A stretch of 64,000 bases of DNA, taken from NCBI RefSeq assembly GCF_009727055.1, contig NC_052360.1, positions 69,030,608 to 69,094,607 of the forward strand, written 5' to 3'. Position numbers and translations under genes: made by a program. The notes under the pieces were generated by a model. The model saw only the letters and a program-made list of their open reading frames with translations, ran no database searches and was not told where the DNA came from. The stretch comes from Benincasa hispida. Its lineage: Eukaryota > Streptophyta > Magnoliopsida > Cucurbitales > Cucurbitaceae. Shown in pieces: positions 22,172 to 33,172 of this stretch (its first letter is position 1; every line of letters begins with the position of its first letter).

Positions 22172-22634
22172 GCCTTTTACTTAAAATTATGAAGGTTATT
22201 AGGCAGAATATGCGGCAATCATGATAGAAATTCACGAGAAAGTGAGCTTGCGTCGATTAGCATGATGAATCTCAACTAACCCGTTATTTTGCATTTATTA
22301 TGTGTTCAAAGTTCTATTTTTTGTAGATAATGCAGGAAATGAATACAAACACGAAAACCGGACCACCACATAGAAGACTGCATATGGAGAAACTCTCCAT
22401 CGCAAAGGCAAATGTATCGATCAATGCATGGATGTTGCGGTAATTAGTCATATGCGTCCATCACATGGGAGTTGTGCTCGCAAGCGATTGCGGTCATCAT
22501 GTAGAGTTGCGGTATTAATTGAATACGGCCATTGAATGATTGCGGCTACGTGACAACACATTCTAATGAGATCAATGCAAGATGGAATGGACGCATCAAT
22601 GCATCGACCTCGAGAAAAACCAAAAGATGATGTT
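22172..22634 (+). repeat. Left part of a composite LTR insertion in B1 (LTR C)
   Basis: Non-coding sequence between RNase H and a reverse LTR. It has features of an Athila-type U3 (cgttattttgcatttattatg, then ttttttgtagataatgcagg). The true left end is unclear. The last five bases before the nested LTR, ATGTT at 22630-22634, recur at 24497-24501. Confidence 0.45.
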
Positions 22635-24496
22635 TGTAACGATATTTTTTTTATATCTTTAACTTTAAGCACGTGGAAAAATATGAATATGAAGTGCTAT
22701 ATACGCTCAAGTGCTTGCGGTAAAGACATTACTATGCGATACTACATTCTAATTATATGCGTTGTTAATGAGTTGCTTGTAGTATGCAATGAAATAGTGT
22801 GTGTCACAAGTTTCCTTGCGCTGAAACAAAGTATAATTCCAACGCAAATTTCTCAAAATGATCCGAGGTCGAACACGGGAATTTTTTTCGTTAATGCAAT
22901 ACTTATCTGATACATGCGACCGATTTTTAATAATGAATAAAGAATGGTGGTTTATACAGGAATATAAATTGCGATGAAATAAAAATGCGTAAATAAAGTA
23001 AAATCCTAAGCTAATATGATACAAGATACAAGATACATTATACATGATACTGAGGTCGAGAACTGATTGTGAAGTTGTATAAAGAATCGATGTATGCAAT
23101 GGAAAGTCTTTATGAATGAAGCAGAAAGAGAAAGAGTAAATAGTAAAAACATCGCAAGTTTGTCAATTGCGTTAAAGACACAACTAAGGTTCCACTTTCC
23201 CTTGGCATACACCTCTCGGTGATCGGCCGCATTCCCATATCTCTATGGTGAAACAGGGATGAACGTAACGAATGCAAGGTTGTTTCCATCTATGAAAATA
23301 CTTCTTGCTTTAGTTAACGCATTCTTCCAACCTTCTCTTGATAGGCGGAATAACATCTTCACTTCTGCTCTCACAGGTGAAGATGCCATCGAGCATGCTT
23401 TAGCTAAACTTAATTATTTCCTTAGCACAAATTAACTAACTCGCTTAATTCTTACTATTTACTCAGGGGATTAAGAACACATCATGGAGAAAATGGTTTA
23501 TGGATGTACGAAAAGAGACAAAGAGATGATAATGGTGACTATCATAACATTTAATTCTAAAATTAAGCGTTTGATACATGTTGTGAATGAAAGATTAGAG
23601 AATATGAATATAGATGATGAAATAGAGATTAGAAACAAATACAGAAAGAGTGTCAATGTCTTGACATAGATCTCGAACGAAGATAGTGCTTGCCGGCGTG
23701 TGGATGTGATGGAGAGGAAAGCTTCCCTCTCAGGCTTTCTTTCTCGGTAGAATTGACCTTCGCACAGAGATTCAACTATGAGAATTGGAAAGATTCTCTG
23801 CTCAGAGACTCACCTCTCGGCCTTGTCTCGTGGTTCTCCCGCCTCTCTCTCAAAATCAGTATATGCATGTCTCTATGTATTCATGTATGTACCAGTATTT
23901 GTATCTATATGTCTTTCAGCAAATTTGAAGAAGCTATTTATAGGCGAGGCCTTGGCTCTTTGAATTTGTGTTCCCCACTGTATAGTTATGATAGTTCTTG
24001 AAATGGCGGAATGGAAAATTCCTTCTGTTACGCAATCAATCTATCAGAAATGCACAACTAAAAGCTGTACACTTGTCAGAATCGTCTGTAAATGCGTTGC
24101 TCTTCATACTTCGATCTATTACCACATGCGGTGTTGTTTTTTTTATTACTGCATGCAGTTGAAATTGCGTTGATTGCTAAAGCTCTTGATCGATTGTCGC
24201 CTACGCCGTCATTGCGTTGATCATCTTTTCATTCTTGATTAATGGGCATAATGCGACGTAGATGTGTTGTTTATTTTATCTTCGAGCCATGAACACATGC
24301 GGTGACTAATTTCCTGCAAAACAGAAACTAAAACATTCTATTCTACTATCGCAATGGTGTTAGTGGTGTATTGACGACATTTCATAATTTTCGCATTTCT
24401 TAGCCAATTTGTATACTATCGACGCAACTTTTCTTTCTTTTAGCTGCAATATCTAAATAAAACAGTATAAATAACTTGTATTTCTAGAAGTTATCA
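22635..24496 (-). mobile_element. Solo Athila A-type LTR, reverse, with ATGTT duplication
   Basis: Read on the minus strand it starts TGATAACTTCTAGAAATACAAG at 24496 and ends ...CGTTACA at 22635 (1862 bp). Exact 5-bp repeats ATGTT flank it. The interior matches the A1 LTR, for example the reverse of the cgttcatccctgtttcacc block near 23250. Its end is diverged and lacks a recognisable primer-site motif, but its final bases resemble the extended A1 end. Confidence 0.88.
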
Positions 24497-26147
24497 ATGT
24501 TGACATTTCACCTACCACACCGTTAGTGGCAGAGGTTCAGAAAAGGACTAACGCGCCGAATGTCAGACTCAAAGTAGTCCAATTAATGCTGTCGGCAACC
24601 CTATAAATAGAAGCCAATGAGCTGAAATTCAAATCATTTGGGGGGGATCCTTGTGATCCGAGGATATTTCCCGCGATCTAGACAAACGCGTGAGAAGATA
24701 GCTGAGAGTTCTTCACCTTCTTCATCCATTTCGAGTGACGACCGGAGCGTTCGACCGAAGCTAGATCTCGAGAGAGTTAACTCCTCTGCCCATCCATGGC
24801 ACCACCGGCAGCCTTAACGCACATCCGCTGGGAGCAAATCTTTGCTTCCAGCCGGTCATTTCCTTTTCCTTTCTTTTCTCATATTATATTATATGATATT
24901 TTGGATAAGGGATTAATACAATCTATTTTTAATGCATTTTTTTGTTCCTTCAACTCCATCTCCATCTTCTTTGCTTAGCATCTTTACTTTCATTGCAACA
25001 CTTAGTGAGAGTGCTTGGGTATTGCATACTTAGTCATGTGGATTAGGAATATGAAGCATGTAGCAACCCACTGAGAGGTGTGCGTTGCGCGAGAGTGTGA
25101 GTAAGCTTATTTGCTTAGTGTGAATCTGCTGCAACACCTATCTATAGGCTAACGCATTGCTTGTCTATGAGTAAAGTCAGCAACAATCAACTGCCCGGGA
25201 GGGTAAGTGGTTGGACACATTAAGCATGGCATGCATTATTCACTAGAGATAGGAGTAATCTTGCATCAACCAAGTTCATGCGTTTGTCTTGTTTTATGTT
25301 ATGCCCAAGACCCCTTTAGAGCTACTCGAGGGAGAGTCTAAAGAAAGAACCTAATGACTCGAGAGAGATAGGTTAGAATCTAGACTCGAGAGAGTAAGAT
25401 TAGATCGGCATAAGCAAGAGATAGGGAGAGTAAGATTAGATCGGCATAAGCAAGAGATAGGGACTTAGAGATAAGCTCTGTTTGTCAACATGCATCGCAT
25501 GCACCCTAGAGATAAGTATGATGATATGTGGTCGCCTTGTTTGTGTATCATCGCATAGATAAGAATTAAAGGCTTATGTCTAGGCCCTATAGGCACCTTT
25601 GCACGTACATCGCATGTGTTCTAGCATTAGAAGCCGTAGCATTCGCATCGAGAGGTGGTTTACTATTGTATATGTGTTGCATGATTGCATGACTTGTGTT
25701 GACTAAGGTTGTCCTTGCAGTCACTTTTAAGGGTTGCAATGAAATCATCTCTGCATTTTATCTATTTTCCCATACATTTATTTCAAGTCAAGGTTTGTCG
25801 CATCTCTACCTTTCATGCATATTCTCATTGCGTTGTCTGTTGGATAGGAGTAGGAGTAGGATTAACTTAGCAACATCCCCTCCATTCTTTTATTTATACC
25901 ACCGAATGCACATCACCACATACATATAGCTACAAGTCCCTGCGTTCAACCTCGAATTACCCGAGAAACTTGCGTTCGCATTATACTTGGCGTGAGCGCA
26001 AGAAAACTTGTGGTAGGATGCATGGTCATCCCATACGTTCGTTAACGCATTATCAGTCCAACGCATGACTATCAACGCATATCTTAGGAATATGCATCGC
26101 ATACCGCATCCACAAGATTTTGGTTGTCGAGTAAAATTGACCTCCTA
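24497..26147 (+). repeat. Right part of LTR C with degenerate primer site
   Basis: Contains a TATA box (tataaata, 24602-24609), a G7 run before ggatcc (24642-24649), and U5-like sequence. Near the right end, cacaagattttggttgtcg resembles a decayed caagttttTGGCGCCGTTGCCG primer region, followed by about 40 bp before B1 integrase resumes. No clear target duplication was found for the outer insert. A 27-bp imperfect internal repeat (gagagtaagattagatcggcataagc) occurs at about 25395 and 25427. Confidence 0.5.
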
Positions 26148-26775
26148 AATTCCCGCCATCAATAACCTTCTCAGATGAGTAGCTTCAAAATTGAAGAATT
26201 ACCATGGTACGCAGATGTGGTCAATTATCTGGTTTGTGAACAATTTCCTGAGAACTACACAGCCCACCAAAAGAGGCGGCTTAGACACGAATGTAAATCC
26301 TACTATTGGGACGAGCCAAATCTTTACAAGAGGGGGGCATACCAGATCTTGCGTCTATGTGTACCAGAGACTGTTCACCAGTGCATACTATCCTAATGCC
26401 ATGATTAACCGTATGGTGGACATTTTGGAGGTCAACGCACAGGAGCAAAGGTGTTACAAAGTGGATATTTTTGGGCAACTTTATTCAAGGACGCAAGAGA
26501 CTACTCTATGAGATACGATAGGTGCCAACACACAGGAAACATCTCATGGAAGAATGCGATGCCGATGAATATTATCATAGAATTGGATCTATTCAATGTA
26601 TGGGGCATAGACTTCATGGGACCATTTCCACCATCAAATGGTCACAATTACATTATGTTGGCCGTCAATTATGTTTCCAAATGGGTTGAAGCGGTATCGT
26701 GCGTCGCATCGATGTGACGATAGTCTCTTAATTCTTAGGGAAAAATACTTCACTCGTTTTGGCACCCTACATGCC
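26148..26775 (+). pseudogene. Athila B1 integrase, truncated
   Basis: Begins FSDE, then (after a frameshift) KIEELPWYADVVNYLV, the conserved link between RNase H and integrase. The zinc-binding region is present in pieces: RHECKSYYWDEPNLYK and RCQHTGNIS (in another frame). The catalytic core starts [15 protein letters not shown] (first Asp) and YVSKWVEA. The following TRFGTLHAII should precede the second Asp of the D,D(35)E triad, but sequence changes to a reverse LTR at about 26775, so the second Asp and the Glu are absent. Several frameshifts. Confidence 0.82.
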
Positions 26776-27737
26776 ATAATACAAGATAATCGCAAAGATG
26801 AAAATTCCCTCGTTATGCTAGCTAACTACTTCTCAACCCATTCAACTAATTTAGCTAATCATGCTTAAAGAACAGAGAGTGAAAAGATATAGAGAAAGAA
26901 ATTCCATTCTTATAAATGAGTTGAGTACAAAATGACAATAGAGGTAAAAGTAGAGAGTCTGGTAGCAATTCCTTGCTAACCGAGGCTTTTTACACTGAAT
27001 CTCTATTCTGATCTAAGAAATGTTCCCGCTTCTGCAGGCGTCGGCCCTCTCCCTGTCTGGGAGCTTTCGGCGCTTTTCCAAGCTCACCGGAATGATCTAC
27101 CAGCACAGCTTTCTTCCTCGCATCCACCTTAAAATGAAATAAAACTATGGACAGAGGCGTGAACTTGTGAGGTTATGAAGTAATCAACTGCTTAACCCCT
27201 TCTCTGAAGAATGCACTTGGTATTTATAGGGCATCAAAGGTGAAAGGCGACTTCTCTCTCCCGGTTGTACAGATGGAATAGCTTTAATTCCTGACTGATG
27301 CACTGGATAATTGTCACCGATAAAGCTAGATGTACTTTGTGACCGTTATCGACTATCAACTTAATTTGGATCCGACTGCCGTCAGCTTTCTGTCTCATTA
27401 ATCTTAATCGTCCTTTCACTCGGATGCGCCCACCGTGTTGCACTGACCAATTTGTGGTGATTCTTCTTGGGCGGATGTTTGCGAGCACGATCAACGCAAA
27501 GTCTTGCAGTGAAGTTGCACTCGACCAATGTATTCCTATGATTGCAATTTCTGCATTGCGTTAACGCATTTTCTGCACAAAAATGTAAAGATCAATTGCT
27601 CTAATGTGTTGGATCCATGCAACCGCAATATTATAGAATTTATGCTTAATGGACGCAATTTAATATATTTTATCAATGCAATCCAACATTGTTTAAGAAC
27701 TTAGTACCATGATAACATGCATTTCTACCCATTATCA
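26776..27737 (-). repeat. Truncated reverse Athila B-type LTR
   Basis: The minus strand starts TGATAATGGGTAGAAATGCATG at 27737 and follows the family-B LTR for about 960 bp (compare 29340-30259). It is truncated at its 3' part where it meets B1 integrase. The join shows short similarity, so the border is accurate to about 10 bp. Confidence 0.75.
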
Positions 27738-28630
27738 ATACACTTTAACCTTTTATTAGTCAATTTAATCCTATTAAACTGATTAAAAGATTAAAGCCTT
27801 AGGGTTGCTAATCATATTAGAACCGTGATCTTAGGTCTATGTGATCCAAGTTTTAAACATTTTAAAACATGAATTAAACTTAAGTGAGCATGCATGTCTT
27901 TCTTATTGCTTTTAGTTCTAATTTCTCTTTAACTTTAAAAAAAAAACAACTAAAATACATCACGCACAACTAGGTGTTTATAACACTTTTTAAAGTAACC
28001 TATGTGTCATGCTTCGTGCAGTGTCCTGTCATTACTATACATAACTTTTATATATGCGTAATAACCAAGCAAACATGCTTTCCATTCACCCTTATACTAT
28101 AACAATTGTAATATAAAGATGATGCATGTCAATACTCCTTATGCATGCATAAATATAACTCTTATATTATATGATGAATGAGCATGCTCTTACATAATTA
28201 AATCATGCTTCTCTAAATTATAACATTAACAATAAAGAGATGATGCATGTCCAATGCATAACCTAAGGTGGGATTTGTTGTACATGCATACCATATGACA
28301 TATTAAAACCATATATCGCATGTAATAAACCAAGGATTAATGGACTGGGATGTGCCTTTACAAAAATCAGAATGAAATAACCTTATCTATTACATTTTCC
28401 ATCGAGCAAACTAGTTCATAGGTGAACCGAGTCTTGAACTGCTAGGAGAAGTCCATCGATTAGTAAACACTGAAGGTAGACGATCACCAAATGCACACTA
28501 GATGATAGGCGCTAAAGCTAAACAATCGCTTAGATGACAACAAGGCTGCGAAGCCTGATCGCCTAGGCAATCGCTTAATGCAAGGTAAACGATTTACCGT
28601 GCATTTCTAAGCGTTCGTTTAGTAAGTTAC
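27738..28630 (-). other. Leader of the reverse copia element, distal part
   Basis: Non-coding. It is the inverted counterpart of the forward copia leader at about 34140-34700 (shared 'ttataagagttata' and 'gcatgcataa' motifs and the gtttaataggattaaatt stretch). aacgatcgtt-type motifs (28480-28640) continue across the solo LTR. Coding sequence that should follow to the left is missing. Confidence 0.65.
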
Positions 28631-30259
28631 TGGTGCGTTTTTTTATGTGGTGAAGTTATGGAATGAAATTTAGTGATGGAAATGTGTTGAGCAACAAGTT
28701 TTCTCAACGGAATCAAAGTATGAACCCTACTGAGTTTCCTGGTCAGTCCAAGGTCGAACTCAGGGACTAGGGAAAACGATATGCGGTGGTAATTTTCAAG
28801 AAGACTTTGCGGTAACCAAGAAATCAAATAGTTGTTTTGGGTTATTGTTTGCGGTAATAAAATAAATGAATGTCGTGGAGTTTCGAAAAGAGTTGATAAA
28901 ATGGAAGATGCGATGAATATGCGGGGAATGGGTTGAGAAGTGGTTCAGCTAACACTTCCTAGGATGCGTTCATGTTATGCGATCATGCAACACACATACA
29001 ATAGCAAACCATCTCTCGATGCAAATGCTATGGCTTCTAATACTAGAACACATACGATATATGCGATAAGTCTATAGGACCTACACATTAGCCTCTATTC
29101 TTATCTATGCGATGACAAAATGGCACACACACAAACAAAGCGACCACATAATATTATAACCCATCTCTAGGGTGCATGCGATGCAGGTTGGTAAACAGAG
29201 CTTATCTCTAAGTCTCCATCTCTTGCTTATACAGATCTAATCTCGCTCTTTCGAGTCTAGATTCTAACCTAGCTCTCTCGAGTCTTTAGGTTCTTTCTTT
29301 AGACTCTCCCTCGATGAGCTCTAAAGGGGTGTTGAGCACAACATAAAACAAGATAATTGCATGCGATGAAGATCCTAGGTCATATTAGCTTAGTTCTTCT
29401 CAACCCATTCAATTGTATAGATATAGAGTTGAAACACAAAATAACAATGCAATAAGAGAATAAAGAGCCTGGTAGCAATCTCTTGCTTCCCAAGGCTTTT
29501 ATACTGTCTTTTCTACTCTGTTCAAAAGATAATCTTGCTATCACGAGAGTCGGCCTGCTCTCTGCTTTTCCACGCCTCTGGGTTCTCTCTCGAGCTGTCC
29601 TGAGCGATCTTCCAGCGTCTCTTCCCTTATCTCACTCCGCCTTCTTAAAAAAAATAGAAAAACTATGAACAAAGCTATTCTATCTAAGGGAAAATTCTCT
29701 AAGTGTTTGAACTCCTTTGCTAAAGGTTTCCTTCAGTATTCATAGAGCTTCCGGGTGAAAGGCGGCTTATCTCTTATGATTGCACAGATGGAATGACTTT
29801 AATTCTTTGACTGATGTGCTAAATATTTGTCACCGAAAAGCTGAGTGTACTTGCTACAGTAGACCGTTAGCGGCTTATCAACTTAATTCGGACTCGACCG
29901 TCATCGGTTTTCTGTCCCATCATGATTAATTATGCTTTTCACCCAGATGCGCCCATCAAGTTGCACCGGCTCTATGCGGCAATACTTCTTGAGTAGATGT
30001 TTGCGAGCACAAATCACCGCAAAGTCTTACGGTAACGCTGCGCTCGTCCGTTTATTTCTTGTAATCGCGCTTTTCGCCTTGCATCAATGCATATTCTGCA
30101 TAAAAATACAAAAGCTAACTATTTTTATACGATGAACGCATGCAACACAATGTTTTTAACTTAATGTTTTTTGGATGCAATCTTATATATTTTATCAATG
30201 CAAACCTGCATTGTTCAATAACTTAGCACTATAATAACGTGCATTTCTGCCCGTTATTA
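28631..30259 (-). mobile_element. Solo Athila B-type LTR, reverse, with GTTAC duplication
   Basis: 1629 bp. The minus strand starts TAATAACGGGCAGAAATGCACG (TG changed to TA) at 30259. Exact GTTAC repeats flank it (28626-28630 and 30260-30264). No primer site or interior is left, as expected after LTR-LTR exchange. Confidence 0.92.
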
Positions 30260-30694
30260 GTTACTAAGCGATGAAGCTTGCTGAGCTAAACGATCGTCTA
30301 GTGTGCATGCGTGTTAAATGATACGCGAGCATCCCATCGTCTACACAACCCGATACTCAGCTATTGCTTACCCCATCATCTACACGATCCGATCAACCCT
30401 TGATCGTCTCCTTCCTCAAAGAAGTCCAACTCTTGCTCCGATCTTCTTCATGAACGACTCAAGACTCAAACTGACTTTGAATTACAAACCTGATAACGAT
30501 CAATAATGCCCAAAAATGTAGGGGCCTTTACAATCAACCAAATGTAAAAGAATTAAATCAAACCGAGGCTAACATCCCAGAAAACTCCATTAATCCGCAC
30601 ATCCACAACAATTTAACGATTAAACAGAGCAGATATGTACCCACCAAGAATGTATATGCAATTCGTTGCAACAATGAAATTGGAATATCAAAAC
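30260..30694 (-). other. Leader of the reverse copia element, proximal part
   Basis: Contains ctaaacgatcg (30286-30296) and related motifs. The segment cccaaaaatgtaggggcc (30509-30526) is inverted relative to ggcccctacatttttggg (33341-33358) in the forward element, confirming that the two leaders are inverted copies. Non-coding. Confidence 0.7.
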
Positions 30695-30711
30695 CTGGCT
30701 TTGATACCAAT
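30695..30711 (-). promoter_or_regulatory. Initiator-Met primer-binding site, reverse copia
   Basis: The minus strand reads ttggtatcaaagccagg just inside the LTR. The forward copy has tggtatcagagccagg. Confidence 0.85.
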
Positions 30712-32634
30712 TGAAGAATCTCTTAACAAAGAGCATCCATGAGCGCGTTCGTATCTTTCCGATTTCATTATGACCAAAATACAACACATACATTCTAACA
30801 AACAGTTATGCAATTTAACACTAATTAACAACATGCTTTGATAAATAAAATACAAAGGATTGAGTTCTCATATCAGTTGAAGAGTCTCTTCAAACTCAAA
30901 CTCAATGCAACGAAAGACCTTCTACGAACTCTATCACCCAACAAATTAGTCGACTTCGACAGCACGATTGTCTACATGAATGGCAGCAAAACGAACAAGT
31001 AATAAGCGGGGCGACACCACTAGTTGGAGCCCTTGGTACTCTCGGAGTTAGAATCCAAAGTGAGGTCTTTGGTGAATTTGGTAGAGGTCAGAGGAAAGGG
31101 TGATCATGTAGACGATAAGCAAGCGGGAGAGAATGCTATCGTATAACGGGTATGCTTATCATTTAGACAAAGCTAGACGATCGTGTAGGTTTTACTAAGC
31201 GATCGTCTAGTAATAGGTAAACGATCATTTAGAAAACGTGGCATGCTAGGCAATTGTTTAGAGAAAGGCATGCGATCGTTTAGAATGCGGGTGTGCGATC
31301 GTTTAAACGATGAGACTTTATCGTATAGGCTCTCGAGCTAGGAAACCGATACATTTTCACATTGATTGCAATTTTTTTCTAACCTTTTTACCAAATAAAA
31401 CAAATTTTCATTTTATTCTTCGGTTACAATAATCGAATACGGCTTCTCCCACTAACGCACGATTGAGGAGAATATTTCGGCTAATTATCATATAATTAAC
31501 CAATTTAATTAATAAATGAATATAATCGTATTATATTCTTACCCTATAGTTTGATGTCATATATCTACTATAGTAATTTCTTCTTCACTTGATATAAATC
31601 ATATTTATATCTAATTTCCTCAAATATAATGTATCTCATACATTTAGTCAATTATATCATATATAATCGAACTCCCTCTTGCCAATTTGAACATTTCAAA
31701 CTGACCCAAATACTGATTCTCAACTTTATCCAAGCTGCCTAAGGGACCTAATGGACATGTGGCATTCCACTAAAGACCGAACAACTGAACTCTTCTTACC
31801 ACAGATATATTTCTATGTCCATCGGATATAACCAATCATGAGTACGATGACCCTTCACAGATGCTCGTAAGTACAGTTGGACCAATTTACCGTTTTGTCC
31901 TTGTAGTTACATCTCACTCCTTAAGTACCACTGATTTCTCTAATGACCAATACAACATAGTGCAACTATGTGTGAACACCTCTCGAGCTTAGAGAATTGT
32001 GTGGCGCCACATCGTTCAAGCCCTGGAATCAGCCTTTAAGGGAGCTATCTATCTAGTTGCCCCTGCCTCAGGGAGGAGTGAATTCCATCTTGTGTAGCTG
32101 AGTTCCCAGCTCCCAAATCAGATGAATCCTCAAAATGGTAAGTTTAAATCGGCGACCTGGTCATGCTAGTGAAGTGAAGTCTCTGTCATGAACGGTGTTA
32201 TATAACAAGACGTTAACACTTCGTGGTTAGGTATTATACAAACTCTTTGTATAGGACGCCCCTGCTTGCATGTCCCTTACACGAATGATCAAGATCAGAC
32301 TATCTATGACAAGTCACAACACTTGTGACCATTCCACAAAATGGGTTGCATCCGCAGTGTTACTAGGATAAGGTTTCCCTTCTGTATCAATATACTACAG
32401 ACCATTTTGGTTATCACTCAAGACATGATCCACTTATATGTCACCACATACATGCTTAAGTTACATACAGAGAACAATGGATTTTATGTTTGTTGGTTTG
32501 TGGTAAAGGAAATAAAACATACAACTGAGCAAAATCAAGATGTGAAGTAAATATCATATATTATACAACACAAGCATTTGTACAAACTGTTTACAAACTA
32601 CAGGACACGAGACTTTAGTGCATCAACCCTAACA
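30712..32634 (-). repeat. 5' LTR of the reverse copia element
   Basis: 1923 bp. The minus strand starts TGTTAGGGTTGATGCAC at 32634 and ends ...AGATTCTTCA beside the primer site. Its beginning matches the forward 3' LTR fragment at 43156-43307 (shared gtagtttgtaaaca and tgtaacttaagcatg). It carries aacgatcgtt-type motifs (31080-31330). It sits inside, or replaces, the upstream part of the forward element's 5' LTR. Confidence 0.82.
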
Positions 32635-33155
32635 ACTACACGATCGAGTAGCAAAGTCTATACGATAGGCTTCCATTTTCTAAACGATCGAGTACATCGT
32701 CTATACGATAGATAGTCTTCATATCTACCACTTACTCGATCGTATACCTCTTGTCTTCCTCAATCGAAGATCATATAGAGCTCACAACTCTTGGATTCTC
32801 ACATCGAGAATACCAAGGTAACACTTATAGTGGTGTTCTAATTCCATTCGTGGATCTAGTTGGACTGGATTGGGTTCGAGGTGCATCCAGACTTTTGAGA
32901 AGGTTGTTTTCTTTTGGTTGCATTCGAGTGTTGTTTTGGACGCATTGGACATCGATCGAGGAATACTTAAAGAATAGTTCTTTAAAGGTATGTATACTCT
33001 ATCCATTGTATTTACTCGTAGCATGTTGTAGTTTTTGTTGAGGTATAATCTGTTTGTTTTCGTTTAAGACTGTAATTGTTTGTGTTCATTCTGAATGGAA
33101 TTTGAAACGATCCACTTTCGCTGCTCATGGAGATCTCAATTTTAGATTTCCGTCA
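32635..33155 (+). repeat. U5 part of the forward copia 5' LTR
   Basis: Ends ...gatttccgtca before the primer site. It contains CGATCG-type motifs at 32640-32760 and tttaaag/gtatgt at 32981-32993, a strong 5' splice-site match. U3 is missing, replaced by the reverse LTR. Confidence 0.75.
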
Positions 33156-33157
33156 AT

Positions 33158-33172
33158 TGGTATCAGAGCCAG
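33158..33172 (+). promoter_or_regulatory. Initiator-Met primer-binding site, forward copia
   Basis: tggtatcagagccag, the standard copia primer site, two bases after the LTR end. Confidence 0.92.

Noticed and set aside
23690..24173. Three overlapping ORFs (60-103 aa) that could suggest a small gene.
   Set aside because: They lie wholly inside the reverse solo LTR fixed by ATGTT duplications and run antisense to it.
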